Assembly: GCF_039534165.1 (NCBI RefSeq)
Contig: NZ_BAAAUX010000001.1
Location: 219,912-283,911 of the forward strand
Length of the DNA: 64,000 nt
DNA from: Saccharopolyspora_D taberi
Lineage (GTDB): Bacteria; Actinomycetota; Actinomycetes; Mycobacteriales; Pseudonocardiaceae
Direction of reading: 5' to 3'
In this document: piece after piece, positions 28,185 through 36,254 of the stretch
How the letters are laid out: each line of letters opens with the position of its first letter
How positions within the stretch are numbered: position 1 is the stretch's first letter
Notes under the pieces: model-generated
The model's input: the letters and a program-made list of their open reading frames with translations, nothing else
What the model was told of the DNA's origin: nothing
The model's database searches: none
Program-made: the position numbers and the translations under genes

Positions 28185-28637
28185 TCAGAAGACCAGCCGG
28201 GACAAGCTCTCGGCGACGCAGGCGGGCTTCTCGCCGCCCTCGATCTCGATGGTGGCGTTGATGGTCAGCTGCAACCCGTTCGCCGTCTCGGTCACGTCCG
28301 CCAGCTCGCTGTGGCAGCGGATCCTCGAACCGACGGGCACCGGCGCCGGGAAGCGAACCTTGTTCAGCCCGTAGTTGATCCCCATCTTCACGCCCTCGAA
28401 CCGGTAGATCTGGGCGTTCAGCGCCGAAAGCAGGCTCAGCGTGAGGTAGCCGTGGGCGATCGTGCCGCCGAACGGTCCCTGCGCCGCCCGCTCGGTGTCG
28501 AGGTGGATCCACTGGTGGTCGAGCGTGGCGTCGGCGAACAGGCCCACCTGCTCCTGGGTGATGGTCAGCCAGTCGCTGGTGCCGAGCTTCTCGCCCTTGG
28601 CCGCGAGGACTTCCTCTGGGCTGGTGAACACGCGCAT
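28185..28637 (-). CDS. MaoC-family (R)-specific enoyl-CoA hydratase
   Basis: 150 residues, hot-dog fold. Hydratase-2 catalytic pair: Asp in FADATLDHQWIHLD and His in the following helix. The motif FGGTIAHGYLTLSLLS is diagnostic. Last gene of the seven-gene minus-strand operon, 8 bases after the acyl-CoA dehydrogenase stop. It would hydrate the enoyl-CoA made by the dehydrogenases. Confidence 0.93.
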   Translation of the reverse strand: MRVFTSPEEVLAAKGEKLGTSDWLTITQEQVGLFADATLDHQWIHLDTERAAQGPFGGTIAHGYLTLSLLSALNAQIYRFEGVKMGINYGLNKVRFPAPVPVGSRIRCHSELADVTETANGLQLTINATIEIEGGEKPACVAESLSRLVF

Positions 28638-28645
28638 GGGTACTC

Positions 28646-29725
28646 CTAGCTGTCGAGGCCGACGAGTTCGGCGATGCGGGTGCGGTGGCGGTCCGGGATG
28701 CCGAAGGCGAGCTGGGAGCTCTTGGCGCGACCCAGGTAAAGGTGCACCGGGTGCTCCCAGGTCATGCCGATTCCGCCGTGCAGTTGCAGGCTTTCCTCCG
28801 CCGCGAGCACGGCGAGGTCCGAGCAGTACGCCTGTGCCAGCGCCACCCGGAGGTCCGGCTCGTCGCCGGTGAGCGCGGCGGCGGCTGCCCGGGCGGTGGC
28901 CCGCGCGGTGCTGACGCCCGCCCACAGGTCGGCCAGCCGGTGCTTGACCGCCTGGAACGAGCCGATCTGGCGGCCGAACTGGTACCGGGTCCGCACGTAG
29001 TCCACAGTGGAATCCAGGCAGAACTGGGCCAGTCCGACCTGCTCGGACGCGAGGATCCCGGCCCCGACGGTCAGCGCGCGCCGAAGAGCGGCTTCCGCGT
29101 CGCCGTCCACGCGCTCCGCGCTCACCGACCGCAGGTCCAGCGTCGCGATGCGGCGGGTCAGGTCCAGCGGTGTCGTCGGCACGACCTCGGCCGCCGCCGG
29201 GTCCAGCAGGTACAGCGCCGGACCGTCTCCGTCGACCGCCGGGACCACCACGACATCAGCCGCCTCCAGATCCACGACCGTCGTGACCGTCCCGGTCAGC
29301 GCACCGCCCTCGGCCTTCACCGACGACGGGAATCCGCTGTGGGGAAGGGAAGTCAGGCCGACCGCGACGGTGCCGACCCGTGTCCCGTCGACCAGCTGCC
29401 GCAGAACCTCGCCGGTTCCGGCGCACTCGGCCAGCGCCGTGGTCGCCAGCAGGTTCCCGAGGAACGGAACCGGCGCGACCGCACGCCCCAGCTCCTCGGC
29501 GACCACCGCGACCTCGCGGGCGCTCGCACCCGCACCGCCTGCCTCCTCCGGCACCAGCAGCCCGGCGAGCCCGAGCTCACCGGCCAGCGTCCGCCACAGG
29601 TCGAGGTCGTAGGGCTGATCGGTCTCGCACCGGGCGAGCACCGCGGTCCAGTCGCAGCGGTCCTGGAGCAGCCTGCGGACCCCGGCCCGGAGGTCGTCCT
29701 CGACTTCGGTGTAGAGCAGGCTCAT
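28646..29725 (-). CDS. acyl-CoA dehydrogenase, small/beta-type subunit
   Basis: 359 residues, shorter than homotetrameric enzymes (about 385-400). The C-terminal half has the FAD-domain phrases LAQFCLDSTVDYVRTRYQFG (about 232) and LHGGIGMTWEHPVHLYLGRA (about 322), while the middle beta domain lacks the usual TEPxxGSD flavin-contact loop. This is the pattern of the partner subunit in alpha2beta2 dehydrogenases such as ChsE1-ChsE2. ATG at 29725 overlaps the preceding dehydrogenase stop (ATGA), which agrees with a heteromeric complex. Confidence 0.88.
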   Translation of the reverse strand: MSLLYTEVEDDLRAGVRRLLQDRCDWTAVLARCETDQPYDLDLWRTLAGELGLAGLLVPEEAGGAGASAREVAVVAEELGRAVAPVPFLGNLLATTALAECAGTGEVLRQLVDGTRVGTVAVGLTSLPHSGFPSSVKAEGGALTGTVTTVVDLEAADVVVVPAVDGDGPALYLLDPAAAEVVPTTPLDLTRRIATLDLRSVSAERVDGDAEAALRRALTVGAGILASEQVGLAQFCLDSTVDYVRTRYQFGRQIGSFQAVKHRLADLWAGVSTARATARAAAAALTGDEPDLRVALAQAYCSDLAVLAAEESLQLHGGIGMTWEHPVHLYLGRAKSSQLAFGIPDRHRTRIAELVGLDS

Positions 29726-30903
29726 CGGGGCAGCTCCTTCCACGGCACGTCCTTGTCGGCCCGAGGTTCGGCGGGCAGGCCGAGGATCCGCTCGGCGATG
29801 ATGTTGCGCAGGACCTCCGAGGTGCCGCCCTCGATGGAGTTGCCCTTGGCCCGCAGGTATCGGTACCCGGCGTCGCGCGAGGTGAAGTCCGTGCTCTCCG
29901 GCCGCCGGAAGCTCCAGTCCTCGTAGGACAGTCCGGCCTCGCCGAGCAGCTCCACCTCGAAGCCGGAGATCTGCTGGTTGAGCCGGGCGAACGCCAGCTT
30001 GACCGCCGAGCCCTCCGGTCCCGGGCCGCCGACGGCGAGCTGCTCGCGCAGCCGCAGGCCGGTGAGCCGGGTGGCCTCGGCCTCCACCCACAGCCGCAGC
30101 AGCCGGTCGTGCAGTCCCGGGGTGCGCAGTTCCGGGTTCTCCCGCCACAGCCGCGCGACCACGCCGATCATCCCGGACTCCGGCTCGGTGTTGCCGCCGC
30201 CGATGGCCACCCGCTCGTTCATCAGGGTGCCCATGGCGACTTCCCAGCCCTGGCCGACCTCGCCGAGCCGCTGCGAGTCGGGGATGCGCACACCGGTCAG
30301 GAAGACCTCGTTGAACTCGGCCTCACCGGTGATCTGCCGCAACGGCCGCACTTCTACGCCGGGCGCGGTCATGTCGCACAGGAAGTACGTCAGCCCCTTG
30401 TGCTTGGGCAGGTCCGGATCGGTGCGCGCGACCAGGATCGCGAACTTCGCCGTGTGCGCGAGGGAAGTCCACACCTTCTGCCCGTCCACCACCCAGTCGT
30501 CGCCGTCGCGGACCGCACGGGTCGACAGCGCCGCGAGGTCCGAACCCGCGCCGGGCTCGCTGAACAGCTGGCACCACACCTCTTCGCCCGTCCACAGGGG
30601 ACGGAGGTAGCGGCGGCGCTGCTCGTCGGTGCCGAAGCGCAGGATCGTCGGCGCCGCCATGCCCAGGCCGATGCCGATCCGGTGCGGATCGTTGTCCGGC
30701 GCGCCCGCGGTGGCCAGCTCCTCGTCCACCACCTGCTGCAGTTCGCGGGCGGCGCCCAGCCCGCCCAGCCCGGCCGGGTAGTGCACCCACGCCAGCCCGG
30801 CGTCGAAGCGGGCGCGCAGGAACTCCAGCCGGTCGGTGGTCGCCGGGTCGTGCGCGGCGAGGAAGTCCGCGACGCCGCGGCGCAACTCCTCCGCGGTGGT
30901 CAC
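29722..30903 (-). CDS. acyl-CoA dehydrogenase, large/alpha-type subunit
   Basis: 393 residues. The flavin loop FSEPGAGSDLA (about 115-125), WTSLAHTAKFAILVARTD (about 145) and the C-terminal SIEGGTSEVLRNIIAERIL (about 362) with Glu of the EGGTSE box are present. The family is FadE-type with a conserved Arg at position 2 of the active-site helix. GTG start at 30903 overlaps the SDR stop (GTGA). Likely partner of the next gene. Confidence 0.92.
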   Translation of the reverse strand: MTTAEELRRGVADFLAAHDPATTDRLEFLRARFDAGLAWVHYPAGLGGLGAARELQQVVDEELATAGAPDNDPHRIGIGLGMAAPTILRFGTDEQRRRYLRPLWTGEEVWCQLFSEPGAGSDLAALSTRAVRDGDDWVVDGQKVWTSLAHTAKFAILVARTDPDLPKHKGLTYFLCDMTAPGVEVRPLRQITGEAEFNEVFLTGVRIPDSQRLGEVGQGWEVAMGTLMNERVAIGGGNTEPESGMIGVVARLWRENPELRTPGLHDRLLRLWVEAEATRLTGLRLREQLAVGGPGPEGSAVKLAFARLNQQISGFEVELLGEAGLSYEDWSFRRPESTDFTSRDAGYRYLRAKGNSIEGGTSEVLRNIIAERILGLPAEPRADKDVPWKELPR

Positions 30904-31661
30904 GCCTTCGGCCCTCCCGCGACGTAGATGACCTGGCCGGAGACGAACCCGGCCTGCTCGCCGGCGAAGAACGACACGGTGTTGGCGATGTCCTCCGGCT
31001 TGCCCGCCCGGCCGACGGGAATCGCGGCGATCGCGGCCTTGGTGAAGTCCTCGAACGAGACGCCGACCCGCTCGGCGGTCGCCCTGGTCATGTCGGTGGC
31101 GATGAACCCGGGCGCGATCGCGTTGACCGTCACGCCGAACTTGCCCAGCTCGATGGCCAGCGTCTTGGTGAAGCCCTGCAGGCCGGCCTTGGCGGTGGCG
31201 TAGTTGGCCTGCCCGCGGTTGCCCAGCGCCGAGGTCGAGGACAGGTTGACGATCCGGCCCCAGCCCGCCTCGGTCATGTACTTCTGCGCCGCGCGGCTCA
31301 TCAGGAACGAGCCGCGCAGGTGCACGTTCATCACCGTGTCCCAGTCCTCTTCGGACATCTTGAACAGCAGGTTGTCGCGCAGCACTCCGGCGTTGTTGAC
31401 CAGCACCAGCGGTGCGCCGAGCTGCTCGGCCACCCGGGTCACCGCGGCGTCGACCTGCGCGGCGTCGCTGACGTCGGCACCGATCGCCAGCGCCCGGCCG
31501 CCCGCGCCCTCGATCGCCGCGACGGTGTCGGCGCACTGCTTCTCGTCGAGGTCGATCACGGCGACGGCGAAGCCGTCCTCGGCCAGCCGCACGGCGGTGG
31601 CGGCGCCGATGCCGCGCGCGGCTCCGGTGACGATCGCGACTCGGGGGTTGGACTGCGTCAT
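30900..31661 (-). CDS. SDR-family 3-oxoacyl reductase/3-hydroxyacyl-CoA dehydrogenase
   Basis: 253 residues. TGAARGIG is at about 12-19, VIDLDE with Asp for NAD(H), NNAGVLRDNLLFKM at about 88 and Tyr-x-x-x-Lys in ANYATAKAGL (about 156-160). VLRDN is a common FabG-type phrase in type II multifunctional beta-oxidation enzymes (the HSD17B4 family), which fits with the MaoC hydratase at the end of the same operon: together they give hydration and oxidation. Confidence 0.93.
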   Translation of the reverse strand: MTQSNPRVAIVTGAARGIGAATAVRLAEDGFAVAVIDLDEKQCADTVAAIEGAGGRALAIGADVSDAAQVDAAVTRVAEQLGAPLVLVNNAGVLRDNLLFKMSEEDWDTVMNVHLRGSFLMSRAAQKYMTEAGWGRIVNLSSTSALGNRGQANYATAKAGLQGFTKTLAIELGKFGVTVNAIAPGFIATDMTRATAERVGVSFEDFTKAAIAAIPVGRAGKPEDIANTVSFFAGEQAGFVSGQVIYVAGGPKA

Positions 31662-31695
31662 GCTCTCTCTCCTTGACGGGGAACGGGTTTTCGCC

Positions 31696-32907
31696 TCAGG
31701 CTCGGTACTTCTTCAGCTCCCGGCGGGCCAGGGACCGCCGGTGCACCTCGTCGGGTCCGTCGACGATGTGCAGGGTTCGGGCGTGCGCGTACAGGTTCGC
31801 CAGCGGGAAGTCCTGGCTGACCCCGCCGCCGCCGTGGGCCTGGATGGCGCGGTCGATGACCCAGGTGACCATCTCCGGCACCGCCACCTTGATCGCCTGG
31901 ATCTCGGTGTGCGCGCCCTTGTTGCCGACCGTGTCCATCAGCCACGCCGTCTTGAGAACGAGCAACCGGGTGGTTTCGATGCGGATCCGGGCGTCGGCGA
32001 TCCACTGCTGCACCACGCCCTGGTCGGCGATCGGCCCGCCGAAGGCGACCCGCTCGCTGACCCGGCGGCACATCAGCTCCAGCGCCCGCTCGGCCATGCC
32101 GATCGCGCGCATGCAGTGGTGGATGCGCCCCGGTCCCAGGCGGGCCTGCGCGATGGCGAAGCCCTCGCCCTCCCCGGCGATGACGTTGGAGACCGGCACC
32201 CGGACGTCGTCGAACACGATCTCGGCGTGCCCGCCGTGGTCGCCGTCGGAGTAGCCGAAGACGTGCATGCCGCGCTTGACCCGCACGCCCGGGGTGTCGA
32301 TGGGCACCAGGACCTGGCTCTGCTGGCGGTGCCGTTCCGCGCCGGGGTCGGTCTTGCCCATCACGATGAGGATCTTGCACCGGGGGCTCATCGCGCCCGA
32401 GGACCACCACTTGCGGCCGTTGATGACGTAGTGGTCGCCGTCGCGCTCGATGCGGGTGCCGATGTTGGTGGCGTCCGACGACGCCACGTCCGGCTCGGTC
32501 ATGCAGAACGCGGAGCGGATCTCGCCTTCCAGCAGCGGTTTCAGCCACTGCGCGCGCTGCTGCTCGGTGCCGAACATCGACAGCACTTCCATGTTGCCGG
32601 TGTCCGGGGCCGAGCAGTTGGTGGCCTCCGGGGCCAGGTGCGGGCTGCGGCCCATGATCTCGGCCAGCGGCGCGTACTGGAGGTTGGTGAGCCCGGCACC
32701 TTCCTCGCCGGGCAGGAACAGGTTCCACAGCCCCCGCGCGCGGGCCTCGGCCTTGAGGTCCTCGACGATCGGCGGGTGCGCCCAGACGTCCGAGGCCGCG
32801 GCGGTCTGCTCGGCCAGCACGGGTTCGGCCGGGTAGACGTGCTCGGTCATGAACGCCGTGAGCCGCTCCCGCAGCTCCTCGGTCCGGTCGTCGAACGCGA
32901 AGTCCAT
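31696..32907 (-). CDS. acyl-CoA dehydrogenase (FadE-type)
   Basis: 403 residues. FCMTEPDVASSDATNIGT (about 132) is the flavin-contact region and WWSSGAMSPRCKILIVMGKT (about 165) follows. The C-terminus IQAHGGGGVSQDFPLANLYAHARTL with IVDGPDEVHRRSLARREL is characteristic of the ACAD10/11-like group, whose members in many bacteria sit beside an APH-type kinase, as here. AGGAGGT 5 bases before ATG; one base separates it from the upstream kinase stop. Confidence 0.93.
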   Translation of the reverse strand: MDFAFDDRTEELRERLTAFMTEHVYPAEPVLAEQTAAASDVWAHPPIVEDLKAEARARGLWNLFLPGEEGAGLTNLQYAPLAEIMGRSPHLAPEATNCSAPDTGNMEVLSMFGTEQQRAQWLKPLLEGEIRSAFCMTEPDVASSDATNIGTRIERDGDHYVINGRKWWSSGAMSPRCKILIVMGKTDPGAERHRQQSQVLVPIDTPGVRVKRGMHVFGYSDGDHGGHAEIVFDDVRVPVSNVIAGEGEGFAIAQARLGPGRIHHCMRAIGMAERALELMCRRVSERVAFGGPIADQGVVQQWIADARIRIETTRLLVLKTAWLMDTVGNKGAHTEIQAIKVAVPEMVTWVIDRAIQAHGGGGVSQDFPLANLYAHARTLHIVDGPDEVHRRSLARRELKKYRA

Positions 32908-32908
32908 G

Positions 32909-33928
32909 TCATACCTCCTGGAGGGCCGCGAGGCCCTGGGCGACCAACGGTGCGACGAGAGCGCCGACGTGGTCGAAACCCTCGCCGACGGTCTGCTTGC
33001 GGGTGAAGCGGTAGTGGATCCCTTCGAGGATCACCGCGAGCTTGAAGAACGCGAACGCGCGGTACCAGTCCAGCCCGGACAGGTCGGCGCCGCTGCGGCC
33101 GGCGTAGCGGTCGAGGAGTTCCCGCGCGGTGGGGAAGCCGTACTCGGGGCCGACGCCCTTGGTGATCGGGTTCCTCGGGATTCCGCGGAAGCCCTCCCAG
33201 TAGACCGCGAGCAGCCCCAGGTCGGTGAACGGGTCTCCGAGGGTGGCCATCTCCCAGTCCAGCACGGCCGCGATCCGCTGGTCGTCGACGATGACGTTGT
33301 CCAGCCGGTAGTCGCCGTGCACGATGGCCGCGCGGCTGGTCGCCGGCACGGTCGCGGCCAGGCGCTCGGAGAGCTCGTCGATGCCGTCGAGTTCCCGGCT
33401 GCGCGAGGCGGCGAGCTGCTTGCTCCAGCGGCGGACCTGGCGTTCCAGGAACCCCTCCGGGCGGCCGAAGTCGCCCAGTCCCACCGATTCCGGGTCGATC
33501 GCGTGCAGGTCCGCGAGCACGTCCACCAGCCGCATCGACAGCTCCCGGCGCTGTTCGACGCTCAGCCGCGCGGTCAGCTCCGGGGTGCGGTAGACGGTGC
33601 CGGGCACGTGGTCCATGACGTAGAACGGCGCGCCGATGACGGATTCGTCCTGGCAGAGCAGGCGGGTTCGCGGCACCGGGACGGCGGTCCCGGACAGCGC
33701 GGACAGAACCCTGTGCTCGCGGCCCATGTCGTGCGCGGTCGCCAGCACGTGGCCCAGCGGGGGCCTGCGGACCACGAACGTCCGTTCACCGTCGCCGACG
33801 AAGTAGGTGAGGTTCGACCGTCCACCTTGGACGATCTCGGCGTGCAGCGGGCCGCCGACGAGTCCGGGGAGCTCGGCGTCCAGGTGCGCCCGCAGGGCGG
33901 TGAGGTCGAGGCCGGGCAGGTCGTTCAA
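32909..33928 (-). CDS. APH-type phosphotransferase (ACAD10/11 kinase-domain homologue)
   Basis: 339 residues. Kinase fold: VQGGRSNLTYFV (P-loop region), FVVRRPP with the ATP-binding Lys replaced by Arg context, catalytic loop IVHGDYRLDNVIVD (about 205-218) and metal-binding VLDWEMATLGDP (about 225). In mammalian ACAD10/11 this domain is fused to an acyl-CoA dehydrogenase and phosphorylates 4-hydroxyacyl-CoAs so the phosphate can be eliminated. The adjacent separate dehydrogenase suggests the same 4-hydroxy acid chemistry. TTG start at 33928 with GGAGA upstream, overlapping the HAD stop (TTGA). Confidence 0.85.
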   Translation of the reverse strand: MNDLPGLDLTALRAHLDAELPGLVGGPLHAEIVQGGRSNLTYFVGDGERTFVVRRPPLGHVLATAHDMGREHRVLSALSGTAVPVPRTRLLCQDESVIGAPFYVMDHVPGTVYRTPELTARLSVEQRRELSMRLVDVLADLHAIDPESVGLGDFGRPEGFLERQVRRWSKQLAASRSRELDGIDELSERLAATVPATSRAAIVHGDYRLDNVIVDDQRIAAVLDWEMATLGDPFTDLGLLAVYWEGFRGIPRNPITKGVGPEYGFPTARELLDRYAGRSGADLSGLDWYRAFAFFKLAVILEGIHYRFTRKQTVGEGFDHVGALVAPLVAQGLAALQEV

Positions 33929-34569
33929 CGGGTCTCCTGGGGTAGCAGCGCGTCCAGTGCGGCGCGGGTCCGGTCGGCGTCGGTGTGCAGCACGGCGCGC
34001 AGGCCGAGCTGCTCGGCGGCCTCGACGTTGGGCGGGGCGTCGTCGACGAAGACGGCCTCCGCCGGGGTCAGGCCGAGGCGTTCGAGGGTAAGCCGGTAGA
34101 TCCGCGGGTCGGGTTTGCGCAGGCCCACGTCGCCGGAGATCACGGTGACCTCGAACAGCCCGTCGAGCACGTCCCACGGGTAGCTGTGGCCCCAGCTGTT
34201 GGACAGCAGCGCGGTGCGCACGCCCCGGTCGCGCAGCTCGCGCACGAGCGACAGCATCGCGTCGTCGTCGCGCATGTGCGCGAAGAGCCTGCCGAGCAGC
34301 CCTTCCGGGGCGACCGGGCCGCCGTCGGTGGTGCGCAGCCGTGGCGCGAGCGCGGCGTTGAACTCCTCGGCACCGATCTCGCCGGTCTCCAGGCGGTGGA
34401 TCGGAGTGCCGTCGGGAGCGCTGCGCGACAGCCACTCCTTGAGCGCGGCGGAGTAGGTCTCGGGCCGGATGCCCTCTGCCGCGGTCCAGTCCGCGATCGC
34501 CTTCCGGCCGGAGGTGGTGAGCACCCCGCCGTAGTCGAAGATCGCCGCGCTGATGTTGGTCGAGGACAT
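33925..34569 (-). CDS. HAD-superfamily phosphatase-like protein
   Basis: 214 residues. Motif I is IFDYGGVL with nucleophile D12 but Gly at the +2 position where most HAD phosphatases have the acid/base Asp. This is the pattern of the N-terminal domain of soluble epoxide hydrolase and ACAD10. Motif II is LLSNSWG, motif III K in GLRKPDPRIY, motif IV FVDDAPPN. ACAD10 fuses HAD, kinase and dehydrogenase domains in the same order as these three genes. First gene of the operon, directly behind TetR operator copy 4. Confidence 0.88.
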   Translation of the reverse strand: MSSTNISAAIFDYGGVLTTSGRKAIADWTAAEGIRPETYSAALKEWLSRSAPDGTPIHRLETGEIGAEEFNAALAPRLRTTDGGPVAPEGLLGRLFAHMRDDDAMLSLVRELRDRGVRTALLSNSWGHSYPWDVLDGLFEVTVISGDVGLRKPDPRIYRLTLERLGLTPAEAVFVDDAPPNVEAAEQLGLRAVLHTDADRTRAALDALLPQETR

Positions 34570-34577
34570 GCCTGGAC

Positions 34578-34597
34578 CATACCGACTAGCCGGTATG
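34578..34597 (-). promoter_or_regulatory. TetR operator, copy 4 (seven-gene acyl-CoA operon)
   Basis: CATACCGACTAGCCGGTATG, 20 bases, palindromic except for one mismatched pair (A/C). The core ACCGAC-N2-CCGGT matches the other operators. It starts 9 bases upstream of the HAD start codon, so repressor bound here would cover the promoter or initiation region. Confidence 0.65.
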
Positions 34598-34613
34598 TGT
34601 GCCAGGGTTCCGG

Positions 34614-34795
34614 GGCTCGTTTTGGGTGGCGGCGCGGGTGGCGGAACCTCAGGCGCCGCCTCGCTCCGGAATCTTTTTCCGACGTATGTCCAATACGACG
34701 GAAAAAGCTGTCCTCGCGAGGCGACGCCTGAGAACCCGCGGCGGTGCCGGTTGCTTGGGTGGGCTAAGCGGCTGGCGCCGCTTGAGGACGATGGT
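34614..34795. repeat. nested inverted-repeat element, copy A
   Basis: 182 bp, near-identical to 62510-62690. Inner arms TTTTTCCGACGTAT and ATACGACGGAAAAA (13 of 14 paired) enclose loop GTCCA. Outside these lie CTCAGGCGCCGCCTCGC and GCGAGGCGACGCCTGAG (16 of 17 paired), then GCGGGT/ACCCGC. A separate hairpin AAGCGGC-TGGC-GCCGCTT is near the right end (34766-34783). The central ~70 bases (from about 34671) are identical between the two copies while the margins diverge, so the structured core is either recent or under selection. Confidence 0.8.
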
Positions 34796-34821
34796 CGGGG
34801 TGGGTTCTGGTCCTGAACGCG

Positions 34822-34855
34822 GCGGGGCGGCTTGCCGTTGGGCAAGCCGCCCCGC
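34822..34855 (-). terminator. strong terminator after sbnA
   Basis: Perfect 15-bp arms GCGGGGCGGCTTGCC and GGCAAGCCGCCCCGC with loop GTTG, 12 bases beyond the sbnA stop codon on the minus strand. Confidence 0.75.
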
Positions 34856-34867
34856 CTCCCCCTCGGC

Positions 34868-35851
34868 TCAGGCGGCCTGGGTGGTGGCGGGCTCGTCCGT
34901 GCGGAGTGCGTCCGCGCCGTAGAGCTCCTGCAACCAGTCGGGCCGGTAGACGGTGTCCAGGTACCGCTCACCGAGGTCGGGAGCGATGGCCACCGCGGTC
35001 AGGTCGCTGTCCGGGTAGTCGGCCAGCCAGCTCATCGCGCCGCTGACCACGGTCCCGGTGGACCCGCCGAACAGGAACCCGCGCCCGGCCATCCGGTGGC
35101 ACGCCCGGATGGTGTCGACCTCCTCGACCTCGACCACCTCGTCCACGTAGGACTCGTCGAGCATCTGCGGCCGGACGCTGGTGCCCAGCCCCGGGATCAT
35201 CCGGCGCCCGGGCGGGCCGCCGAAGGTCACCGAGCCGACGCTGTCGACCGCGACCACGCGGACCGGCCGGTGCCACTGCCGGAAGAAGCGGGCGCAGCCC
35301 ATCAGCGTCCCGGTGGTGCCCGCGCCGACGAACAGCACGTCCAGCATGGGGAACTGGCGGGCGATGGCGGGCGCGGTCCGGCGGAAGTGCGCCTGCCAGT
35401 TGCCCGGGTTCGCGTACTGGTTGAGCCAGACGTACCGGTCGTCGGAGTCGCACAGCGCGCGGACGTAGTGCAGCCGCGCGGCCAGGAAACCGCCGTTGGT
35501 CGCGGCCTCGCCGATGACGTGCACCTGACTGCCCAGCGCCTCCATCATCCGGATCGTCGCCGGGTTGCAGCGGGCGTCGGTCACGCACAGGAACCGGTAT
35601 CCGCGGTTCGCCGCGATCATGGCCAGCGCCACGCCGAGGTTCCCGGACGAGGACTCGACCAGCACCGATCCGGGCCGCAGCAGCCCGTCGCGCTCGGCGG
35701 CCTCCACCATCTCGGTCGCGGCCTTGAGCTTGATCGAGCCTGCGAAGTTGAAGCCCTCGCACTTCAGGAAGAGCGAGTGTCCGAAGATCGACCGCAGGTC
35801 GACGTAGAGCTCGTCCTCGTTGAAGTCGAGGGGGGCGGAGATGACTGGCAC
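34868..35851 (-). CDS. sbnA: SbnA-like N-(2-amino-2-carboxyethyl)-L-glutamate synthase
   Basis: 327 residues, fold type II PLP enzyme of the cysteine-synthase family. PLP Lys is K41 in FAGSIKLKAA. The phosphate loop is GAGTTGTLMG at about 176-185, and the substrate-carboxylate loop SSSGNLG is at about 76-82. The SbnA/VioB branch joins O-phospho-L-serine with L-glutamate; SbnB then oxidises the product to L-2,3-diaminopropionate and 2-oxoglutarate. The sbnB homologue at 43178 makes this branch assignment much safer than cysteine synthase. Divergent from the NRPS operon. Confidence 0.87.
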   Translation of the reverse strand: MPVISAPLDFNEDELYVDLRSIFGHSLFLKCEGFNFAGSIKLKAATEMVEAAERDGLLRPGSVLVESSSGNLGVALAMIAANRGYRFLCVTDARCNPATIRMMEALGSQVHVIGEAATNGGFLAARLHYVRALCDSDDRYVWLNQYANPGNWQAHFRRTAPAIARQFPMLDVLFVGAGTTGTLMGCARFFRQWHRPVRVVAVDSVGSVTFGGPPGRRMIPGLGTSVRPQMLDESYVDEVVEVEEVDTIRACHRMAGRGFLFGGSTGTVVSGAMSWLADYPDSDLTAVAIAPDLGERYLDTVYRPDWLQELYGADALRTDEPATTQAA

Positions 35852-36254
35852 GGTGACTCCCTACGGTGAAGCAGCACTTGGCGGCTGGTGCTCCTCCAGG
35901 CTCCGACTCGGGAGTCGCCGGATCGATGGTGTCGTCCCCCTCGCGCGCGGAGCCGACCCCCGAGCCCGGCTGGGGTCATCCCGCCCCGGCGGCGGGGGCC
36001 ATCCCTACCCCGCTCCGGATCGGAGCTGAGCAGCGCCTTACCGGTGGCAGGTGAACGGCGGGAGCCATACCGGTGGGTCGACCTCGTGCCCCGAGGGGCC
36101 CGGGGTGCTGTCCCTACCCGGAGCCGGGGGCTCGCACCAAGCGGCTGTGGGGTCTGCCCGGTGGTTCGCCGCAGGCTTCCGGCGGATCGTTTCACCTCGT
36201 CCGGGGTACTCCGCGGACACATCGCGAAATGCCCACCTCCACAAGGGAGCTCAC
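35852..36254. other. divergent control region of the NRPS cluster
   Basis: 403 bases between sbnA (minus) and the pls-like gene (plus). The stretch to about 36010 is rich in GGGG/CCCC runs able to form several small hairpins. I see no further gene with a ribosome binding site, although the pls frame remains open upstream to 36051. No obvious repressor palindrome or iron box. The last bases carry AAGGGAG, the ribosome binding site for the GTG start at 36255. Confidence 0.4.

Noticed and set aside
34614..34795. Insertion sequence with transposase
   Set aside because: No transposase-size frame and no terminal repeats of IS type; only the nested palindrome is present.
34868..35851. Cysteine synthase (CysK/CysM)
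   Set aside because: The fold is the same, but the sbnB partner, NRPS context and divergent position favour the SbnA/VioB function.
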